Positions 38,594 through 48,300 of a stretch of DNA of 64,000 nucleotides are shown here, piece after piece (the first letter of the stretch is position 1; each line of letters begins with the position of its first letter). The notes beneath the pieces are model-generated. The model saw only the letters and a list, made by a program, of their open reading frames with translations, did no database searches and was not told the origin of the DNA. The stretch is from contig CAVOGX010000021.1 of NCBI GenBank assembly GCA_963695505.1, positions 372,001 through 436,000 of the forward strand. The letters run 5' to 3'. Made by a program: the position numbers and the translations under genes. Source of the stretch: JACSRF01 sp963695505. Its GTDB lineage: Bacteria > Chloroflexota > Anaerolineae > Promineifilales > Promineifilaceae.

Positions 38594-39742
38594 ATGAATT
38601 TTGAATTGAATGCCGAACAGCGCGAGTTTCGCCACCTCGTTCATGAATTCGTCGCCAAAGAGGTGAAGCCTTTGGCCCGCCATACCGATGAAACGGGTGA
38701 ATTTAATTGGACGGCCGTTAAGAAAATGGGTCCTCTTGGATTGTTAGGGTTGGAAGTGCCAGAAGAGTATGGCGGTGCTGCGATAGATCCAATTGGCGCG
38801 GCAATAGCCATTGAGGAGTTGGGCTGGGGCTGCGCGGCAACTGCATTGGCGGTTTCAGCCCACAACGGCCTGGCCTTAGGACCTATTGTTGCCTATGGGT
38901 CGGCAGCGCAAAAAGAAGCCTGGCTGCCCCATTTGGCCACGGGCACAGGTCAGTTGGCAGCATTATCCTTAACAGAGCCGGGCGCCGGGTCTGATTTGCA
39001 GGGTGGGGTGCGCACAACGGCCGTAAAAAAGGGCGGCGATTGGGTCATCAACGGCAGCAAAATGTGGATGACCAATGCCTCCATTGCCGACCTCATGGTT
39101 GTATTAGTGCGCACAGATCATTCTGGAGGCAGCCACAGTCTCAGCCACATCCTTATCCCTGCTAACACCGCAGGAATTACTATTGCCCCCCCTGAAAAGA
39201 AGATGGGCTTGCAAGGTTCTCCTACCCATGCTGTCACCTTTGATGATGTCCGCGTGCCTCTTGAGAACTTGTTGGGTGGGGAAGGGCGTGGGCTGCAGCA
39301 AACCTTGGCTACACTGGATGGCGGCCGGATAAGTATTGGCGCATTAGCCGTCGGCATTGCCCAGGCAGCATACGAAGCGGCCCTAAGGTATGCTCAAGAG
39401 CGAGAAACATTTGGCAGGCCTATCGCCCAATACCAGGCTGTGCAGTGGATGCTGGCAGACGCCGCAACAGAAATTCAAGCTGCCCGCTTAATGGTATACT
39501 GGGCTGCTGCGAAAAAGGCTTCGGGAGAGCGTTATACGCAGGAAGCGGCCATGGCCAAGCTGTTTGCTACCGAGGTCAGTGAGCGCGTTTGCCGGAATGC
39601 AATTCAGGTTCACGGGGGGTATGGGTACAGCCGTGAGTTTGAAGTAGAGCGCATGTACCGCGACACGCGCCTGATGACTATTGGCGAAGGAACCAGCGAA
39701 ATTCAGCGGCTGGTAATTGCGCGAAGTATCTTGCAGCTATAG
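38594..39742 (+). CDS. acyl-CoA dehydrogenase
   Basis: 382 aa. Family signatures ALSLTEPGAGSDLQG (FAD and substrate contact), WVINGSKMWMTNASIADL, ERETFGRPIAQYQAVQ and QVHGGYGYSREFEVERMYRD are all present. The catalytic Glu is in IGEGTSEIQR near the C-terminus, as in short- and medium-chain enzymes. It oxidises acyl-CoA to enoyl-CoA, passing electrons to ETF. No other beta-oxidation genes are adjacent. AAAAAGGAG lies just before the ATG. It meets the kinase gene tail-to-tail with 20 bases between. Confidence 0.95.
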   Translation: MNFELNAEQREFRHLVHEFVAKEVKPLARHTDETGEFNWTAVKKMGPLGLLGLEVPEEYGGAAIDPIGAAIAIEELGWGCAATALAVSAHNGLALGPIVAYGSAAQKEAWLPHLATGTGQLAALSLTEPGAGSDLQGGVRTTAVKKGGDWVINGSKMWMTNASIADLMVVLVRTDHSGGSHSLSHILIPANTAGITIAPPEKKMGLQGSPTHAVTFDDVRVPLENLLGGEGRGLQQTLATLDGGRISIGALAVGIAQAAYEAALRYAQERETFGRPIAQYQAVQWMLADAATEIQAARLMVYWAAAKKASGERYTQEAAMAKLFATEVSERVCRNAIQVHGGYGYSREFEVERMYRDTRLMTIGEGTSEIQRLVIARSILQL

Positions 39743-39762
39743 AAAACGGAATACTCCCAACT

Positions 39763-40731
39763 TTAACGGTTTATCAACAGGGCTGCTACTACGATAATCA
39801 CGACGACAGCCAGGGCAATGCCGCCATACAGAAGGTAAGCCCTCTTGAATGTTGGGCGTTGAGAATTTTCATGTTGCAGCCCTGCTTTTTCGGCCGCAAT
39901 GGCGGCATCGATGGCCACAAGCATTTGTTGCGCGGTTTCGTATCGGTTCCAGTCTTGCCGCCAAATACAATTCTTCACCAATTCGTAGGTTTGCTCTGAC
40001 AGCTCTGGCTGTAATTCTTCAAGTGGCGTTTCTTTGGGGAGCATGTGCTGCTCAAAAATGCTCCATTGGGAAATATGAATAGGGGGCAGGGAACCCGATA
40101 GCATTTGATACAGCAAGATACCAAGAGAAAAGATGTTGCTGGGGCCAATGAGCGGTTGGCCGTTTTGTTGTTCTGGGGAGGCGTAATCCAGGTAATATAT
40201 CTGGCCCGGTTCGATATTAAACTTGGTGGTCGTATTGGAAATGGGTACGCCCAGGTCGATGAGCAGGGGAGTGTCATCGGGGCGGATCAAGATATTTTCT
40301 GGGCGCAGATCGTGATGGACGAGACCAACTGGATGGGCGGCGGCCAATGCCTCAGCTAAAGATTTGATAATTTGGAGGGCGAATATAGGCTGGGGCCAGT
40401 CGTTATTTTCCTGCCAATGGGTCACCTGGGTGTCAAAAAATTGTCCCTGGCTGTATTCAATGACGGCATACGGCCGTTTCTCATCCGTTTGGCTTGTGAG
40501 CAGGACGGGGGCAATGCAGGGATGGTTTAGCTGGGAAACCGTATTCATTCGCCGCCGAAAACGACCAGCCAGATCTTCATCTTCATCGGCCGTGACGTGC
40601 AATATTTCAAGGAAGACTGTATTTTTGGCTTTGCGGTCCTCAGCCAGGTAGAGACTGCTGCAAAGGCGCTCTTTCAGCCGCTCCTTGACCCTATACTGCG
40701 AAATGGTTTGCCCAGTAAAATCGATGCTCAT
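39763..40731 (-). CDS. membrane-anchored Ser/Thr kinase-like protein, probable pseudokinase
   Basis: 322 aa with a kinase fold (about residues 12-270) and a C-terminal membrane helix (about 300-320). The Gly-rich loop is lost (LKERLCSSLYLAED), the ATP-anchoring Lys of VAIK is Glu42 (VFLEILH), HRD reads HHD (139-141) and DFG reads DLG (159-161). The catalytic Asp and the following Asn are kept. Without the Lys and Gly loop, phosphotransfer is doubtful. It starts two bases after the stop of 40734-41306 and lies beside a complete PknB-like kinase, so it may regulate or scaffold that enzyme. Confidence 0.82.
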   Translation of the reverse strand: MSIDFTGQTISQYRVKERLKERLCSSLYLAEDRKAKNTVFLEILHVTADEDEDLAGRFRRRMNTVSQLNHPCIAPVLLTSQTDEKRPYAVIEYSQGQFFDTQVTHWQENNDWPQPIFALQIIKSLAEALAAAHPVGLVHHDLRPENILIRPDDTPLLIDLGVPISNTTTKFNIEPGQIYYLDYASPEQQNGQPLIGPSNIFSLGILLYQMLSGSLPPIHISQWSIFEQHMLPKETPLEELQPELSEQTYELVKNCIWRQDWNRYETAQQMLVAIDAAIAAEKAGLQHENSQRPTFKRAYLLYGGIALAVVVIIVVAALLINR

Positions 40732-40733
40732 TG

Positions 40734-41306
40734 TTACGGTTCAAAAAAACGTAAGTTTCTGACTTCGCTGCTGCGCAAGACGTCACCAGTAGAGGCTAAC
40801 AACTGCACCTGCCATTGGATCGCCAAATCATTTTCCAGTAAATCACCCGCTGCAGCTTGAAGACTGTATTGCGACCCGAAGTTGGGTTCCAAAACCTGCC
40901 CAACCACCTTGGAACCCTCTGTGTCGAAGAGCACGACCTGGAAGAATTGGTCGTCGGTCAACGCGGTAGGCCACTGCCAGTAAATTAGGAGAGAAGCGTT
41001 AGAAGGGACCATTGCTTCATTTGGTGGCCCAAGCAAACGAATGTTTGCGTCGGGTGGAATGGTTGCCGTTGGAAAAGGGCTGGCTGTAGGGGTTGGAGCA
41101 GGGTTGGGGGTGTTGGTGCTGGGAACGGCCGTACTGGTTAAGGGTCTGGCATTGGTGGTGGGAGAAACGGCCGTGATCGCTTCTATTGCTTCCGCCGGCT
41201 CATTCTCACCGGGCCAACTGTTGATTATCGCCAGGCTGAGCAGCAGGAAGAGCAGCGGTAAAAAAATGCGGAGAACATGACGACCTCGAGCAAATATAAT
41301 CCCCAT
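40734..41306 (-). CDS. membrane-anchored Thr/Pro-linker protein with Fn3-like domain
   Basis: About 190 aa from ATG 41306; an AAGGAG lies 12 bases upstream, and a TTG at 41339 is less likely. One N-terminal helix (FLPLLFLLLSLAIIN), a Thr/Pro-rich stalk with two ACGGCCGT copies, then a beta-rich domain (IRLLGPPNEAMVPSNASLLIYWQWP) reminiscent of Fn3-type modules. No enzymatic motif. Translationally coupled to the pseudokinase gene, which suggests one is an outside sensor or ligand holder for the other (inference). Confidence 0.65.
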   Translation of the reverse strand: MGIIFARGRHVLRIFLPLLFLLLSLAIINSWPGENEPAEAIEAITAVSPTTNARPLTSTAVPSTNTPNPAPTPTASPFPTATIPPDANIRLLGPPNEAMVPSNASLLIYWQWPTALTDDQFFQVVLFDTEGSKVVGQVLEPNFGSQYSLQAAAGDLLENDLAIQWQVQLLASTGDVLRSSEVRNLRFFEP

Positions 41307-41466
41307 TCCAACTAACAGCTCCTTAGTACGCAAAACCAATGGAGCTATTGTAGCACAGATGTCGCTATTTCTGGGACCAAATATATTTCGCGATCAATTT
41401 TGATCAAGAACACGAAATTTTCGGGGAAACTTCCTGAAGGAATAATTATTTCAAGGCCGCTGTTTG

Positions 41467-43188
41467 TTAAGATGAAGGCAAATTGAAACAATTGCCGGTA
41501 TTTAACTGGACAGAATGATCTGCATTAGCAACCAGAGCACACATTTGGGTTGCAGCTCCGGGCCGGTCGTTTACCGTGTATTGGGTAAATGGACGTGGTC
41601 CTCCATAAAGGATCCACGGTCCACTTCCCGGCACACCGGCGTTTTCTGGCGTTACCGTGTTAAAGAAGAAGTGGATATGTACACCGGGAAGCTGTTCGGT
41701 GAACCCAAAGGTTTCGTATTCCACGACGTAGGCGCCGTTTTGATTGATGGTGATACTGTTGATGCGCGTGTACGGCCCGGCTGGGCTTGTCGGTGAGGGT
41801 TGCGGTGTCGGTGATGCAGCCGCGCGAGTCATGGCTATCTCTGCTTCTAAGGTAACTTCGTAGGCAATTTGAGTTGCTGTGGCATCAATTGTAGCCGTTG
41901 GAGCCGGGGTATCTGTGGGATTGAGGGTTGCCGTAGCTGCTGGCTGAGTTGGCGCTAGTGTGGCCGTGGGCGGGGGCGTGTTTGTGGGTTGGTCATCGTT
42001 CACGACGGCAACGGCCGTTCCCCCTCCAGCCACTTCTTGCGTAGGTGTAGGTGCTCCATCTCCATTTCCCCCGCCAAATACACCGCTAAATCCTAAAATA
42101 GCGGCAATGATGAGCACGACCCCAACAATTCCACCGATCATCATTAAATTGCGGTTGTTACCACTCGCAGCTTTTGGGGGTTGGGGGGAGTTTTGTGGCG
42201 AAGAAGCAAAGGGGGCAACCTCTGGCGTTGGAGATTCCATCCTGGCGGATGATTCCACAACCGTGTGCGCCCCTACCGGTACGACAGGTTCAACAACTGT
42301 GGCATCAGACCCAACTTTTTGTGGCGCTGTGTTTAATGGAGCTTGCCCCATTTGCACCCGCCGCAAATCGCCAACCAGTTCGGCTGAGGTTTGATAGCGG
42401 TCGGAAGGGTTTTTGGCCAATGTTTTTTCGATAACGGCGACCAACCCCGGTGGCGTATCTGGGCGAATTTGGCGCAGATCGGGCACGGGGTCCGTAACGT
42501 GCATCATCATGAGTGACATGGCAGAATCCGCCGCAAAGGGAGGTCGTCCACCAGCCATCTCGAAGAGGGAGACGCCCAGAGAGTAAATGTCTGAACGGGC
42601 ATCAATCGTGGTGCCCCGAATTTGTTCAGGAGACATGTATTGGGCAGTGCCTAGGACGGCTCCGGTGGCCGTGTGCTGGGTACCACCCGTAATTTTGACG
42701 ATACCAAAATCGGTGAGAATGGCTTCATTATGCACATTGAGCATCACGTTTGCCGGCTTGATGTCGCGATGGACCAGGCCGCGTTTATGGGCATAATCTA
42801 AGGCGTCACCCACGCTGGCTGCAATTTGGATGGTCTCGTTGAAAGGCATCTGGCGGTTGTTGTGAATTAAGCGGCTCATGCGGTCTTGCAAGGTTTCGCC
42901 CGGCACAAACTCGAAAACGATGTAATACACGTCGCCATCGTGGTTAAAATCGTAAACTTGCACGATATGGGGATGGCGGAGCTGAGCGACTGCTGCCGCC
43001 TCTTCTTCAAAGCGGCGCACAAAGTCGGGATTATTGGATAGGTGGGTATGAATGAGTTTGATAGCAACAACGCGCCGCAGATTGGGGTCGGTGGCTTTGT
43101 ATACGGAGGACATACCGCCCTGACCGAGCAGTTCTTCAATGCGGTAACGGCCGTTTAATGTTTGACCGATCCAGGTAGGTTGGCCCAT
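41467..43188 (-). CDS. PknB-type Ser/Thr protein kinase with extracellular domain
   Basis: 573 aa. Complete kinase domain: GQGGMSSVY, VAIK with Lys44, HRDIKPANVML, DFG and GTAQYMSPEQ. A membrane helix (about residues 350-370: MMIGGIVGVVLIIAAILGF) is followed by a Thr/Pro-rich stalk and an outer beta domain of about 100 residues with two Cys near the C-terminus (MCALVANADHSVQLNTGNC). No PASTA repeats, so the ligand differs from cell-wall muropeptides. AAGGAG lies five bases from the ATG. Active kinase on all key residues. Confidence 0.93.
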   Translation of the reverse strand: MGQPTWIGQTLNGRYRIEELLGQGGMSSVYKATDPNLRRVVAIKLIHTHLSNNPDFVRRFEEEAAAVAQLRHPHIVQVYDFNHDGDVYYIVFEFVPGETLQDRMSRLIHNNRQMPFNETIQIAASVGDALDYAHKRGLVHRDIKPANVMLNVHNEAILTDFGIVKITGGTQHTATGAVLGTAQYMSPEQIRGTTIDARSDIYSLGVSLFEMAGGRPPFAADSAMSLMMMHVTDPVPDLRQIRPDTPPGLVAVIEKTLAKNPSDRYQTSAELVGDLRRVQMGQAPLNTAPQKVGSDATVVEPVVPVGAHTVVESSARMESPTPEVAPFASSPQNSPQPPKAASGNNRNLMMIGGIVGVVLIIAAILGFSGVFGGGNGDGAPTPTQEVAGGGTAVAVVNDDQPTNTPPPTATLAPTQPAATATLNPTDTPAPTATIDATATQIAYEVTLEAEIAMTRAAASPTPQPSPTSPAGPYTRINSITINQNGAYVVEYETFGFTEQLPGVHIHFFFNTVTPENAGVPGSGPWILYGGPRPFTQYTVNDRPGAATQMCALVANADHSVQLNTGNCFNLPSS

Positions 43189-43239
43189 GAGGATCTCCTT
43201 GAAATGGTAGTGGACTAATTGCTGTAGATCAATAAATGT

Positions 43240-43254
43240 AGACTAATATAGTCT
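43240..43254. promoter_or_regulatory. palindrome upstream of the kinase gene
   Basis: AGACTA-ATA-TAGTCT is a perfect 6-bp-arm palindrome in an AT-rich gap (43189-43307), and a half-site TGGACTAATT lies at 43211. It may be an operator for the leftward kinase gene starting at 43188. Confidence 0.4.
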
Positions 43255-43307
43255 AGATTATAAAGCGTAAAAATGAAATTTGCCCAAAGTTTGCCAAAAT
43301 TAACCGT

Positions 43308-44345
43308 TTATTCAGCAGCAAAATAGGTTAGAAGGTTTAGCATACCGGCTAAATTTTGCGACCAGTCGAGGTCCGAATGGTTTTTTAGTTCGACGGTAAA
43401 GGAGGGGATTCCTTGTGTAGCCAGCCAATCGCCAGCGTCTCCTGTTACCGCATAACTGGTAAATTGTTCATAAACGGGGTAATTGGCGGCGGCAGCGTAA
43501 ACGTCAGCAATTTCCCGCGAGGTGGGTAGGGTGTCGGGGCAACCGGCGGTAAAAATGGCGTTAAGGGCGCTGTGAAAGAAGACGGTGGCTACGGGGTTTC
43601 TGCTCATGATAAAGTCCCGTAGGGCAATGTTTTCTGGTTCGGAGAAAGGGAAGGGTCCAGCGCTGACTTCTTGATTTCGCCAAAGACCAAAAGGCTGCCA
43701 GTTGCAGTCCCAATTACGGTTCAGGTCAACGTTGTTTGCATTAAAGCGCCCAGGTGTCGTATCTACCGCCAGGTCTGCAGTGGTAAAAACACCTTCTTTC
43801 CCTGTAACTGTGTACTGGCCATCAGGATTTGCAGCGGGGATGATGGTCAGGGTGATGTTAGGTGGAATATCGGTGGGATTTTCAAGAAAGTAATCTATCG
43901 TCTGGTAGGCGAGGAGAATGGAGTTCCACTCGTAACCACCATGGATGCCGCCAATAAAAATAACCTGGTCAGGTCCGCCACCGAACTGGACGGCAGTGAT
44001 GGCCCGCCCCCCAGCCGAGTAGCCGATAATTGTTGATGCGCCATTGGTAACGGCCGTTGCCGTGGGCAGTGCGGTGGCTGTGGCGGTGGCTGTGGCCGTG
44101 ACTGTGGCGGTGGGTGTTTCTGTGGGAGCAGTTGTGGGGGTGCTTGTGGGTGCGGTTGTAGGCAGAGGGGTGAAGGTGGGCGGGGGCGGCATAACTGTGC
44201 TGGTGGCCGGAACGGCCGTTTCTGCAATGTCGGCTGTAGGCATTTGTGTGGGCACAACACTCAAGGGCGTTCCTTCTTCCGTTATTGAGGCACAGCCAAT
44301 CAGGAAAAAGACAAGCACAAGGATCAACAGGGTTTTTTGGGTCAC
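43308..44345 (-). CDS. M14-family zinc carboxypeptidase lipoprotein
   Basis: The GTG at 44345, two bases after the stop of the M23 gene, gives a lipoprotein signal ending FFLIGC. A Thr/Ala/Pro-rich stalk (about 75 residues, with TATATATA runs) carries the M14 domain. Zinc ligands: His and Glu in GGIHGGYEW and His in FFHSALN; substrate contacts NPDG and VDLNRNWDC; catalytic Glu in FTVELKNH. Such exported single-domain M14 enzymes often trim peptidoglycan peptides (MpaA/gamma-D-Glu type), and the M23 neighbour supports a wall role. ACGGCCGT occurs twice in the stalk region, encoding T-A-V. Confidence 0.88.
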   Translation of the reverse strand: MTQKTLLILVLVFFLIGCASITEEGTPLSVVPTQMPTADIAETAVPATSTVMPPPPTFTPLPTTAPTSTPTTAPTETPTATVTATATATATALPTATAVTNGASTIIGYSAGGRAITAVQFGGGPDQVIFIGGIHGGYEWNSILLAYQTIDYFLENPTDIPPNITLTIIPAANPDGQYTVTGKEGVFTTADLAVDTTPGRFNANNVDLNRNWDCNWQPFGLWRNQEVSAGPFPFSEPENIALRDFIMSRNPVATVFFHSALNAIFTAGCPDTLPTSREIADVYAAAANYPVYEQFTSYAVTGDAGDWLATQGIPSFTVELKNHSDLDWSQNLAGMLNLLTYFAAE

Positions 44346-44347
44346 GC

Positions 44348-45127
44348 TTATTCTCCGCAGGTAGGGTTGGCCGTGCAGCCAGTGGTTTCTGCACGGCATT
44401 CATAATGAACTGCTAGGCCCAGGTAGGGGGATGGATCGATTGTGTTTGAGAACTCAAGCTCGTTTGCGTAACGGCCGTTACCATTGTCCTTGACTATGGA
44501 AAAATGAAGATGGACCCAAATGTCGCGCAGGGAGTTGCCATTGTAATCGCCTGTATAGCCCAATAAAGTGCCTTGCTTAACAAAAATCTCGCTTATTCCA
44601 GGTGAGAAATCATCTTCGATAAAATCATTACCATTCTGGTCGGCCATGTGTGTGTAGTAAAGCCAGATTTGTTGACCGGGGTTCAAGGGATCACTTGGCA
44701 CGCGTTGTATTACCGTGCTTTGCCAATTTTCTTCGCGGGTGATGTATCCGTCATAAGCGGCATAGACTGGTGTGACGCCAGGTTCTGTGTTGCTGAAAAT
44801 GTCAATTCCCTGGTGCGGGTTTTGGGCAGAGTATGGGCCACGTGGATCTCCATAAAGCAAACCAATAAAACCGTCGGTAGGCAAAACAAAATGGGCGCCT
44901 GGGCAAACCTCACGTTGATAGACCATCAGGTCTTTTCGTTCTTCATCGTTACCATAGACCCATTGAACAAAAGGCTTGCTGCGAGGATCATTTAGATAGC
45001 CGATGGCTGAAATGCTCAGGTATGCCGCAACAATTGCAACGCAGACAAACAAAAAAATAACGCCCACTCCAGGCTTCCGACGTTGGAGGAGGCTTAACGA
45101 GGAAAAATAGCGAGTAATTCTTGTCAC
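44348..45127 (-). CDS. M23-family peptidase (LytM domain)
   Basis: 259 aa. One N-terminal membrane helix (VGVIFLFVCVAIVAAYLSISAIGYL), then a LytM fold with the zinc site NPHQGIDIF (HxxxD) and HLHFSI (HxH). Expected to cut peptidoglycan cross-links. An unusual EF-hand-like DQNGNDFIEDD segment lies before the last motif and may bind calcium. The GTG at 45127 lies about nine bases after a TATAAT box (minus strand, 45141-45136), so the message could be leaderless. It forms an operon with the M14 gene. Confidence 0.88.
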   Translation of the reverse strand: MTRITRYFSSLSLLQRRKPGVGVIFLFVCVAIVAAYLSISAIGYLNDPRSKPFVQWVYGNDEERKDLMVYQREVCPGAHFVLPTDGFIGLLYGDPRGPYSAQNPHQGIDIFSNTEPGVTPVYAAYDGYITREENWQSTVIQRVPSDPLNPGQQIWLYYTHMADQNGNDFIEDDFSPGISEIFVKQGTLLGYTGDYNGNSLRDIWVHLHFSIVKDNGNGRYANELEFSNTIDPSPYLGLAVHYECRAETTGCTANPTCGE

Positions 45128-45360
45128 AAGTTGCGATTATACGGGCGGAGACCATTGGAGACGAGGGAGAGCAAGACGAGCTTATCAGATCATCATACAC
45201 ATCAAACTTATGCTGAATAGAAGTTCTACAAAATAATATATTAAATGTTGTTATGTCAAACAGGCGGGTGAAATTGAAGAGAACTGCAATGCAAGCCTGA
45301 ACGGTTACTTTTCAGTTTTTTACTGTTCGCGTTACCCATTTTTACATAAGGAGTTAAAAA

Positions 45361-48300
45361 ATGAACTTGAATCCCCGTTTATCAGCAGATGAAAAAACCA
45401 GGTCATGGATATTTATTGGTATTTTATTGATATTGGCTTTGACTTTGGCAAGCGCGGCAAGCCCATTAGCTGCAGAAGATGATTTAATATTTTTTTCAAT
45501 TGATGGTGCGCTAGCAGCCGGAGAAACAATTGAACCTGTTGTGCCCATCTTTGTACCGGAGAGAAATTTTAACTTTATGCTTACCGTTTCGGGGGGCGGT
45601 CCGGTTTCGCTAATTATTCTCGATAGTAATGACCAGCCAGTTTGGATAGGCAGCGTGAATGACGGCGAATCGGTTTGGGGTACAGGCACATTAACAGCCG
45701 GGCAAAACGCAATGTATTTAACCAATACCGGTGGTAGTACAAGCAACTTTGCCTTAACCCTATATGATCTGCCCGACGCGCCATTTGATTGGGCTGGGTT
45801 TGTAACCCCAACTGGAATGGCTAGTGAAATCCGCGTGATTTTCCCAGAGGATGGCTTGTACACCTTTAATTTGGGGGTGGGCGGCGGCCAGTATCAATTG
45901 TTGCTGGATGAAGATTACATTCAAAAAACGGCCGTTTCTAACTCCACTGTATCTTATTTTGTCCCCGCCGGAGCCCATCTTCTAAAGGTAATTCAAGACG
46001 ACTTTGCCGGAGCCGACTGGAGCATTAGCATATCTAGCATTGGTGCGGCAGCCGATTCTTTGCCATACAACAAATCGGGTGAGGGTCTTCTAGGTAGCGG
46101 CAATTTCGTCGAAGAATGGCTGCCTGTAAACCTTGCAAGCGCCTCTCAAGTCAATCTAGAGCTGACACTGTCTGGTGCTGCGGGTGAAACGTTAGCTTTA
46201 GAACTTGTGCAGCCAAACAGGCAGGTAGTGAACCTACCCTTGAATGATGTTTTTGCCGGGGAGACGGTTTGGGCTACTGTGGACATGCCCGCTGGCGTAA
46301 GCCTTTTACACCTTGTTGCCGACAGTGGAAACTTAAACAGCATGGCATATGACCTGACCCTGGACACGCTGCCATCCCCACAATTCACCTGGACAGGTTC
46401 TGCAAATGCGGCTGGTTTGCACAGTGAAAGCCGGGTTGTTTTCCCAGAAAGCGGTCTGTACAACTTTGCCTTTGGTTTGGCAAACGGCCGTTACCAATTC
46501 CAAATAAATGATAATTTTCTGCTCAAGACAGTTGAAGGCGCAGACAGCGTCAACTACTTTATTCCGGCAGGGACCCACACTCTTATTCTCAACCAGGATA
46601 GTGGTGCGGGTGCAGAGGATTGGCAAGTTGCTATTACACAAGGGACCGCAACCCCTGACAGCCTACCTTATGCCAAGATCGGGGGCAACTTGGGTGGGTC
46701 TGCCAACGATTTCCGCGAAGAGTGGCTGCCCATTACCCTGGATACTGGCCAGACTGTAAACCTGGAATTGTTGGTCGACGGCAGTTCCATAGACAGCTTC
46801 AGCCTGGAAATTTATGGAGCCGCAGGAATTACGCCAACCTATACACTGGAAAACATTCTTGGTTCTGAGACGGTGTGGACCAATTTCCCACTGGCGGCAG
46901 GATTAAACAGAATCCATCTGGTTGCTGATGAGGCTAATGCCAGCAGTTTGGCTTATGACCTGGAGATAACGGCCGTTCCCGCGGATGGCACGGCATCCTG
47001 GGGTGGTTTTGCCCTGGATTCGGGGAACCATTCCAGCATCATGGTCAACTTTACCCAATCAGGCCTTTACCGTTTCGAGATACTCAATGAGAGCGGGTTC
47101 GCCAACTTGGTGCTTGATGACAACATAACTGCCCTGCGTGCGCCTCTGAGCATTGGCAGCAGTTATGACATTCAGGTAAGCGCCGGTATGCATGAAATAT
47201 TTACTGTACAAGACGCCAATTACCCGGCAACGGATTGGCTGGCAACGGTTACCCCCATTGATCTGGCAGATAGTTTCTTCACATTTAGCGGCAGCCTGGC
47301 TGCTGGTGATTCTGTGACCCCAATTTATTCAGCGTCCTCGGCTATGGACTTCAATTTTGCCTGGACCGTTACGGGGGCTGATGCCGTTTCCCTGATTATC
47401 ACAGACGAGAGTAACGCAGTCGTCTGGCAGGGCGCCGCAAAGGATGGGGAAACTTTGTGGGGTACCGGCACATTACTTCAGGGTACGAATTCGCTTACCC
47501 TTGAGAATGCCGGCAGTTCAGCCGCGGACATTGAGCTCACGCTTTATCATTTGCCAACGGCCCCCTATTCTTGGGCGGGTATGGCTAATCCGGTTGGGCT
47601 CAACAGCGAAATACGCCTGATATTCCCCACAGATGGGCTCTATACGTTTGATTACGACGTTAATCATGGGGAACTTTACCAACTCCTGGTAAATGATGAA
47701 TTTATCCAAAAAACGATTCCCATTAGCGGGACTGTCACTTACTTTGTCCCAGCGGGAACCCACAATTTAACCATTGACCAGGAAAGCGGTGGGGGCATGG
47801 TGGATTGGGCGCTGGATGTTTCCGCTGTAGGGGCGGCCGCTGACACTCTTCCATACCAAAAAATGGGCGGCCCCCTCGGCAACAGTGATTTCGATACAGA
47901 GTGGCTGCCGATTAATCTGGTTGAGGATACGGCCGTAAACGTGGCTGTGAGTGTTGCCGGTACCGCCGGAGACCATCTCACTTTCGGGTCCAACGGCTTT
48001 GCGGTAGATGTGTTCGCCGGCGAAACCTATTGGGCGAGTTTGGACCTGCTTGGTGGGACCAACTTGCTAAGCTTAGTGGCTGATGGGGGAAACAGCGACT
48101 CATTGGATTATGAACTGTGGGTATATGCGCTGCCAGAATTACCCTATTCCTGGGACGGATTGGCCACGGCTGCTACGGGCCCCAATCGCTACAGCACCGT
48201 CCACGTGCCTTTCCCTGTAGACGGACTGTACACCTTTGACTTTGGCCTGGATAACGGCCGTTACCAGTTCCACCTCAATGATGACTACTTCCAAAAAGTT

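Noticed and set aside
43895..44364. Frames opposite the M14 stalk rich in Val/Ala or Pro/His
   Set aside because: Low-complexity shadows of the Thr/Pro stalk codons.
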